The translations under genes and the position numbers were made by a program. Below, one piece after another: positions 14,700 through 18,387 of a stretch of DNA of 18,387 bases. Each line of letters starts with the position of its first letter. Position 1 is the first letter of the stretch. The DNA is taken from positions 1 through 18,387 of the forward strand of contig CAYLNM010000087.1 of NCBI GenBank assembly GCA_964385045.1, given 5' to 3'. The DNA comes from CAYLNM01 sp964385045 (GTDB lineage: Bacteria > Planctomycetota > Phycisphaerae > Phycisphaerales > SM1A02). The notes below the pieces were generated by a model. That model did no database searches. It was not told where the DNA came from and saw only the letters and a program-made list of their open reading frames with translations.

Positions 14700-14717
14700 T
14701 GCTACGGTGCCGCGGTG
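14700..14717 (+). promoter_or_regulatory. Extended -10 box directly before the glycosyltransferase GTG (possible leaderless start)
   Basis: TG-C-TACGGT at 14700-14708 is an extended -10 form that ends 6 nt before the GTG at 14715. If used, transcription would start at or next to the start codon. No Shine-Dalgarno is visible before the GTG or before the alternative ATG at 14736, which fits a leaderless message. Confidence 0.3.
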
Positions 14718-16358
14718 CGGTCCTTCGACGAACGTATGCACGAGGCGGTGTCGCTGCAGCGGTCCGGCCGGCACGCCGAGGCGGCGGAGCGATATCGCGA
14801 GCTGCTTCGCGGCCACCCCGACCATCCCGACGTGGTGCACCTCTTCGGCATGACCGAACGGGACCTCGGCCGCCCCGAGTCGGCGCTGGAGTGGCTGGAG
14901 CGGGCGGCCGCGCTGCGCCCCGGCGATCCCGCCATCCGGGCGAATCTCGGCACCACCCTCCAGATGGCCTGGCGGCACGACCGCGCGGCCGAGGAGCTGG
15001 ACCGCGCGGTCGCGGCGTCCGCCCCCGGCCTCGGCCGCCCGGGGCACCCGGGCCACGCCGCGTTCCGGGCCAACCGCCTGCTCGCGGCCCACTACCACCC
15101 GGACGTGACGCTCGAGGATCTCGACCGCCTGCACCGCGCGTGGGACGCGGCGGTGGCGGGCCCGGTCCGCCGGCTGCCCGAGGCCCGGCGGGCGCACGCG
15201 GTCGAGCCCGACCCGGATCGGTCGCTGCGGGTCGGATTCGTCTCGCCGGATCTCGGCGTGCACCCGGTCGGCATCTTCCTCGTCGGCCTGCTCGAGCACC
15301 TGCCGCCGGGCCTGCACGCGACGTGCTACGCCCTGCGCGTCGTCGACGATCCGGTCGCGCGCCGCCTCCGGGACGCCGCCGGGGGCTGGGTCGACGCCGG
15401 GACGCTCGACGAGCGGGCGCTGGCGGCCCGGATCCGCGCCGACCGCATCGATGTCCTCGTCGACCTCGCCGGGCACACGCAGGCCAACCGGATCCGCACG
15501 TTCGCGCTGCGTCCCGCCCCGGTGCAGGCGACGTGGATGGGCTACGTCGGGACCACCGGCCTCGCGGAGATGGACCTGCTGGTGGCGGACCCCCACCAGC
15601 TGCGGCCGGAGGACGAGGCGGGCGTCCGCGAGCGGGTGGTGCGGCTGCCGCACGACTACGTGCTCTTCGACCCGCCCGCCGGCGCCCCGGAGCCGGGCCC
15701 GCTGCCCGCCGCCGCCCGCGGGCACGTCACCTTCGGCTCGTTCAACAACCCCGCCAAGCTCAACGAGCCGCTGCTGGCGACGTGGGCGCGGGTGCTGCAG
15801 GCGGTGCCGGGCTCGCGGCTTCGCCTCCGCTACCAGGGCTTCGGCGACCCCGCCCTGCAGGCCCGCGTGCGCGAGGCGCTGCGGCGGGGCGGGGTGGAGC
15901 CCGAGCGCATCGAGCTCGGCGGCCGCATCCCGCGGACGGAGCTGCTCGCCGCGTGGGCCGACGTGGACCTGGCCCTCGACCCGCACCCGTACTCGGGCGG
16001 GCTGACCACGCTGGAGGCGCTGTGGATGGGCGTGCCCGTGCTCACGCGGCCGGGGCGGACCTTCGCGTCGCGGCACTCGCTCACCCACCTCCGGGCGGTG
16101 GGGCTCGAGGAGTGCGTGTGCGGCGACGACGACGCCCTCGTGACCCGGGCGGCGACGCTCGCGACCGATCGGGACCGGCTCGCGGCGCTGCGGGCGGGGC
16201 TTCGCGCGCGGGTGCGGGCGTCCCCGCTCTGCGACCCGGCGGGGTTCGGGCGGGACGTCGAGGCGGTCCTGCGCGAGGCGTGGCGGCAGTGGTGCCGAAC
16301 GCGGGGTGCCCCGGCGGGCGGCGACGACGACGGCGGCGGCGGCGGCGGGGCGGGGTGA
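14715..16358 (+). CDS. TPR-containing OGT/SPINDLY-type glycosyltransferase (GT41 family)
   Basis: Predicted to transfer a sugar (GlcNAc or fucose in characterised relatives) from a nucleotide donor to Ser/Thr of proteins in the cytoplasm. The 547-residue product has two to three TPR repeats (about 7-105; e.g. GRHAEAAERYRELLRGHPDHPD), a linker, and the GT41 catalytic region (about 168-520). Visible signatures: LRVGFVSPDLGVHPVGIF with H183 in the HP pair, VDLAGHTQANR, PVQATWMGYVGTTGL, FGSFNNPAKLNEP with K348 at the position of the nucleotide-contacting lysine of OGT, and ALDPHPYSGGLTTLEALWMGVPVLTRPGRTFASRHSLTHLRAVGL. The TPR part is shorter than in eukaryotic OGT. The C-terminus is a GGDDDGGGGGGAG tail. 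The start is GTG 14715 or ATG 14736; both keep the TPRs. Two sulfotransferases lie next to it on the opposite strand. The donor sugar cannot be told from sequence. Confidence 0.88.
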   Translation: MRSFDERMHEAVSLQRSGRHAEAAERYRELLRGHPDHPDVVHLFGMTERDLGRPESALEWLERAAALRPGDPAIRANLGTTLQMAWRHDRAAEELDRAVAASAPGLGRPGHPGHAAFRANRLLAAHYHPDVTLEDLDRLHRAWDAAVAGPVRRLPEARRAHAVEPDPDRSLRVGFVSPDLGVHPVGIFLVGLLEHLPPGLHATCYALRVVDDPVARRLRDAAGGWVDAGTLDERALAARIRADRIDVLVDLAGHTQANRIRTFALRPAPVQATWMGYVGTTGLAEMDLLVADPHQLRPEDEAGVRERVVRLPHDYVLFDPPAGAPEPGPLPAAARGHVTFGSFNNPAKLNEPLLATWARVLQAVPGSRLRLRYQGFGDPALQARVREALRRGGVEPERIELGGRIPRTELLAAWADVDLALDPHPYSGGLTTLEALWMGVPVLTRPGRTFASRHSLTHLRAVGLEECVCGDDDALVTRAATLATDRDRLAALRAGLRARVRASPLCDPAGFGRDVEAVLREAWRQWCRTRGAPAGGDDDGGGGGGAG

Positions 16359-16394
16359 GGCGGCGGGCTGAGGGGGCGGCCTGAGGCGGCGGGA
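16356..16394. repeat. Three 13-bp repeats, each beginning TGA
   Basis: TGAGGCGGCGGGC (16356-16368), TGAGGGGGCGGCC (16369-16381) and TGAGGCGGCGGGA (16382-16394). The first TGA is the glycosyltransferase stop codon. Because the period is 13, the three TGAs fall in the three different forward frames. Confidence 0.85.
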
Positions 16395-16418
16395 GCCGGC
16401 CGTCCGGGGCCCCGATCG

Positions 16419-17336
16419 TCAGTCCGCGTAGCCGAGCTCGGCGAGCAGCGCCCCGCCGTGGCGACGGAAGGTCTCGACCTGCTCCGCCGACCATGCGTCG
16501 CGCCAGCGGCCGACCGCGCCCGCGTGGACCGGCCGCGAGAGGTCCTCGCCGTGCGACGGGCGCTCGGACGCCGGCAGCTCGCCCCCCCGGCGGTGGAACT
16601 CCAGCATCGCCGGGTCCCACGGCTCGCCGAGGAACGCCACGAGCTCGCGCAGCACCGGCTCCGGGTCGGCGACGAGCCGCTCGTAGCGGATCTCGAGGTA
16701 GCGGTCCTCGGCCGGCGTGCCGAGCATGCGGCGGCCGTCGCGCACGCAGCGGACCCAGTACTTCGCCGCCTCCGCGAGATCCGAGCAGTAGGGCAGCGGG
16801 CGCCCGGTGGCGGGATCGATCCACGACTGCCGCAGGAGCGAGGCCGCCACGTCGCGGCCGTCCCGGATGACGTGGACGAACGGGCTCTCCGGCAGCAGGG
16901 CGGCGAGCTGCACGAAGGCGTGGACGTTCTGAGGCGTCTTCTCGGCCATGCGGGCGGCGCCGTGGCGGCGTCGCCACGGCTCGAGCAGCGCCTCGGCCTG
17001 CCGGCCGAAGGTCCGCATCACGGCCGGCTCGTCGAGACCGTAGGCCTCCCGCAGCAGCGGGCCGTGCCCCTGCAGCATGCGCACGCAGTTCGCCGCGATC
17101 ATCGGGAGCACCTTCAGCTCCGGGCCGCAGGCGATCCGCGGGTGGGCGTCGAGCATCATCCGCAGCAGGGTGGTGCCGGAGCGCGGGCACCCGCCGACGA
17201 CGATCAGCGGCGCCTCGGGACCGTCGGCCTCGCGGCCGTGATCGGTGCGGGAGCCGGGCGCGGCGGAGGTCCCGGAGGCCCCGGAATCACCGCCCGCGCG
17301 GTCGCGCTCACGCTTGCGTCGGCTGGCTCGGCCCAT
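16419..17336 (-). CDS. Sulfotransferase, protein-tyrosine-sulfotransferase-like
   Basis: Predicted to move sulfate from PAPS to a protein or glycan. The 305-residue protein has a basic N-terminus (MGRASRRKRER) and a low-complexity stretch to about 40. The PAPS 5'-phosphosulfate loop is VGGCPRSGTTLLRMMLDAHP (47-66). The 3'-phosphate site is VIRDGRDVAASLLR (156-169; R158, S166). CGPELKVLP (70-78) places E73 like the catalytic glutamate in tyrosylprotein sulfotransferases. LSRPVHAGAVGRWRD (266-280) and the end LLAELGYAD also resemble that group; the domain is full length. The ATG at 17336 has GGAG 7 nt upstream. The start lies inside the end of the upstream sulfotransferase gene (29-nt overlap), so the two are probably co-translated. 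It converges with the OGT-like gene after 60 bp. Sulfotransferase fold is certain; tyrosine specificity is inference. Confidence 0.9.
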   Translation of the reverse strand: MGRASRRKRERDRAGGDSGASGTSAAPGSRTDHGREADGPEAPLIVVGGCPRSGTTLLRMMLDAHPRIACGPELKVLPMIAANCVRMLQGHGPLLREAYGLDEPAVMRTFGRQAEALLEPWRRRHGAARMAEKTPQNVHAFVQLAALLPESPFVHVIRDGRDVAASLLRQSWIDPATGRPLPYCSDLAEAAKYWVRCVRDGRRMLGTPAEDRYLEIRYERLVADPEPVLRELVAFLGEPWDPAMLEFHRRGGELPASERPSHGEDLSRPVHAGAVGRWRDAWSAEQVETFRRHGGALLAELGYAD

Positions 17337-18387
17337 CGCCGTGCTCCGTGTGCGGCCGGTGGCCGCCGTTCGTGCCGCGGCGTCCGCCGCCGTCGCCGTC
17401 GTCGCCCGCCTCGTCGCCCGGCTCGCCCGGCTCGCCCGGGGCCGAGTCCCGTCCGTCGTCGCGCGGTGCACCCGGATCCAGCCCGCCGGCCCGCATGCCC
17501 TCGATCATCGGCTCCAGCCACCGCCGGTAGCGATCGCTCCGCCGCACCGACGTGCGGTAGACGGGTCGCCGCACCTGGTCGTAGGAGAGGGTCGTCACCG
17601 GCCGATCCGTCTCGTGGAATCGGAGCACCGAGTCGTCCCACCGCAGGCCCGCGAACTCCAGCAGCCGGCGACTGCCACCCTCGGGATCGGCCACCAGCGC
17701 CTCGTACTCGACCACGAGCAGCCGGTCCGGCAGCGCGCGGGCCCAGTGGTCGCCGAGGCGATGCCACCGGGCGACGGTGCGGCCGATCGCGTCGAGGCGG
17801 CAGGTCCACGGCCAGGCGGTGGGCACGAGGTCGTTGACCCAGCAGGAGAAGCCGTTGTCGACCGGGTCGCGCCGGCAGAGGACGAAGCGGGCGGCGGGAA
17901 GCATCTCGGCGATCGCCCCCACCAGCGGCAGGTTCTGGAGGTTCTTGTCGACGAGGCGCCGGGGACGGGGACGAGGGGCACGGTCACCGCGTCGCGAGCG
18001 ATCGCGCGCGGGCCCGCGGCGATCCGTCGTCCCGCCCGCCGCCCCACCGGCGGGGGCCACCGAGGCCGCGGTCGCCGTCCGCGGCACCGCTTCCTCGAGC
18101 CCCGCGACGTAGGCCAGTCCCGCCCGCGTCATCGCCGGCTCGTCCACGTCGTCCCACCAGGCCGGGAAGCGGGCGGCGTCCGGGCGGGCGTGCTCGCGCG
18201 AGAGCGTCGCCATGACGTCGAGCATCGCCCGGGTCTCTCCGGCGCCGCACGCCTCGGGGTGCGCGTCGAGGATCTGCTCCACGAGCGTGGAGCCGCTGCG
18301 CGGCAGGCCGACCACGAGGACGGGGGCGTCGGTCGTCGCCCGCGAGCGGGCCGCAGGGGGGGCACCGGCGGCGGGGGCGGTGGACGC
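17308..18387 (-). CDS. Sulfotransferase (Sulfotransfer_3 type), N-terminus beyond the window
   Basis: Predicted PAPS-dependent sulfotransferase. The 359 residues in the window are open to the right edge with no start, so the gene is partial. The PAPS loop APVLVVGLPRSGSTLVEQILDAHP sits about 22 residues from the edge, followed by GAGET. The 3'-phosphate site is FVLCRRDPVDNGFSCW. This arrangement is typical of sulfotransferases with N-terminal TPR repeats, which would lie outside. The GTG at 18315 falls inside the PAPS loop and cannot be the real start. Two oddities: an Arg/Gly/Ala-rich insertion of about 45 residues between YVAGLEEAVP and LVDKNLQN (about 17960-18090), where relatives have a short link, and a Gly/Asp/Glu-rich tail of about 55 residues after GGLDPG. 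The last 29 nt overlap the next sulfotransferase start. Family secure; substrate unknown. Confidence 0.88.
   Translation of the reverse strand, partial: ASTAPAAGAPPAARSRATTDAPVLVVGLPRSGSTLVEQILDAHPEACGAGETRAMLDVMATLSREHARPDAARFPAWWDDVDEPAMTRAGLAYVAGLEEAVPRTATAASVAPAGGAAGGTTDRRGPARDRSRRGDRAPRPRPRRLVDKNLQNLPLVGAIAEMLPAARFVLCRRDPVDNGFSCWVNDLVPTAWPWTCRLDAIGRTVARWHRLGDHWARALPDRLLVVEYEALVADPEGGSRRLLEFAGLRWDDSVLRFHETDRPVTTLSYDQVRRPVYRTSVRRSDRYRRWLEPMIEGMRAGGLDPGAPRDDGRDSAPGEPGEPGDEAGDDGDGGGRRGTNGGHRPHTEHGDGPSQPTQA

Noticed and set aside
9510..14714. A very long plus-strand open frame running into the OGT-like gene
   Set aside because: Only the part from 14715 shows a protein family; the upstream 1700 codons are Arg/Pro/Gly-rich, out of frame with two real genes.
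18313..18315. A GTG start for the right-edge sulfotransferase
   Set aside because: It would begin inside the PAPS-binding loop; the frame stays open to the window end with matching family sequence before it.
1..18387. Insertion sequences, phage genes, tRNA or rRNA genes
   Set aside because: I found no transposase or integrase motif, target-site duplication, tRNA-like fold or rRNA segment, and base composition is uniform by eye.

Overview
This is a very GC-rich bacterial window, and almost every codon ends in G or C. It most likely comes from a planctomycete of the Phycisphaerae. The main evidence is two secreted proteins that end in paired calcium-loop repeats of the type DLDGNGxVGFDDLLxxLSxFGPC, a tail I associate with that class. 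The OGT-type glycosyltransferase, the sulfotransferases and the planctomycete-style FmdB-like protein fit the same origin. The lineage is inferred from protein style, not from a marker gene. I see no rRNA, tRNA, transposase, phage gene or CRISPR array.

Layout, left to right. (1) Positions 1-368: spacer with a 26/14-bp tandem repeat, then the start signals of a membrane-anchored or exported MsrB-MsrA fusion (369-1544, +). (2) 1545-2094: convergent spacer with an 11-bp hairpin and a 192-bp array of degenerate decamers. (3) A divergent pair of exported proteins, both ending in dockerin-like calcium repeats: a metzincin zinc protease (2095-4416, -) and an unrecognised protein (4858-5952, +). (4) A three-gene minus-strand unit read from 9391 down to 6052: a hotdog-fold thioesterase-like protein, a 12-helix membrane protein and a FIST-domain sensor. 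Both junctions are 4-base GTGA overlaps. (5) Gamma-glutamyltransferase (9751-11853, +), followed by acetoacetyl-CoA synthetase (12007-14052, +). (6) A small cysteine-free FmdB-like protein (14160-14456, -), divergent from a TPR plus OGT/SPINDLY-type glycosyltransferase (14715-16358, +). (7) Two overlapping sulfotransferase genes on the minus strand (16419-17336 and 17308 to the right edge). The upstream one is cut by the window.

How the genes may work together: several products act outside the cytoplasm (MsrBA, metzincin, its dockerin-tailed neighbour, gamma-glutamyltransferase), which suggests envelope repair and peptide or glutathione turnover. The O-GlcNAc-transferase-like enzyme next to two sulfotransferases suggests a cluster that decorates proteins or surface glycans. 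The hotdog/membrane/FIST unit is the best candidate for an undescribed system, because its overlaps imply stoichiometric co-translation of a lipid- or CoA-related protein, a transporter-like protein and a ligand sensor.

A second theme is non-coding. Many spacers, including all the long ones except 4417-4857, carry their own short tandem repeat (units of 8, 10, 11, 13, 14 or 26 bp). Low-complexity Gly/Ala/Arg/Asp-rich insertions also interrupt or extend several proteins. The long open frames antisense to or out of frame with these genes are by-products of GC richness and are not annotated.
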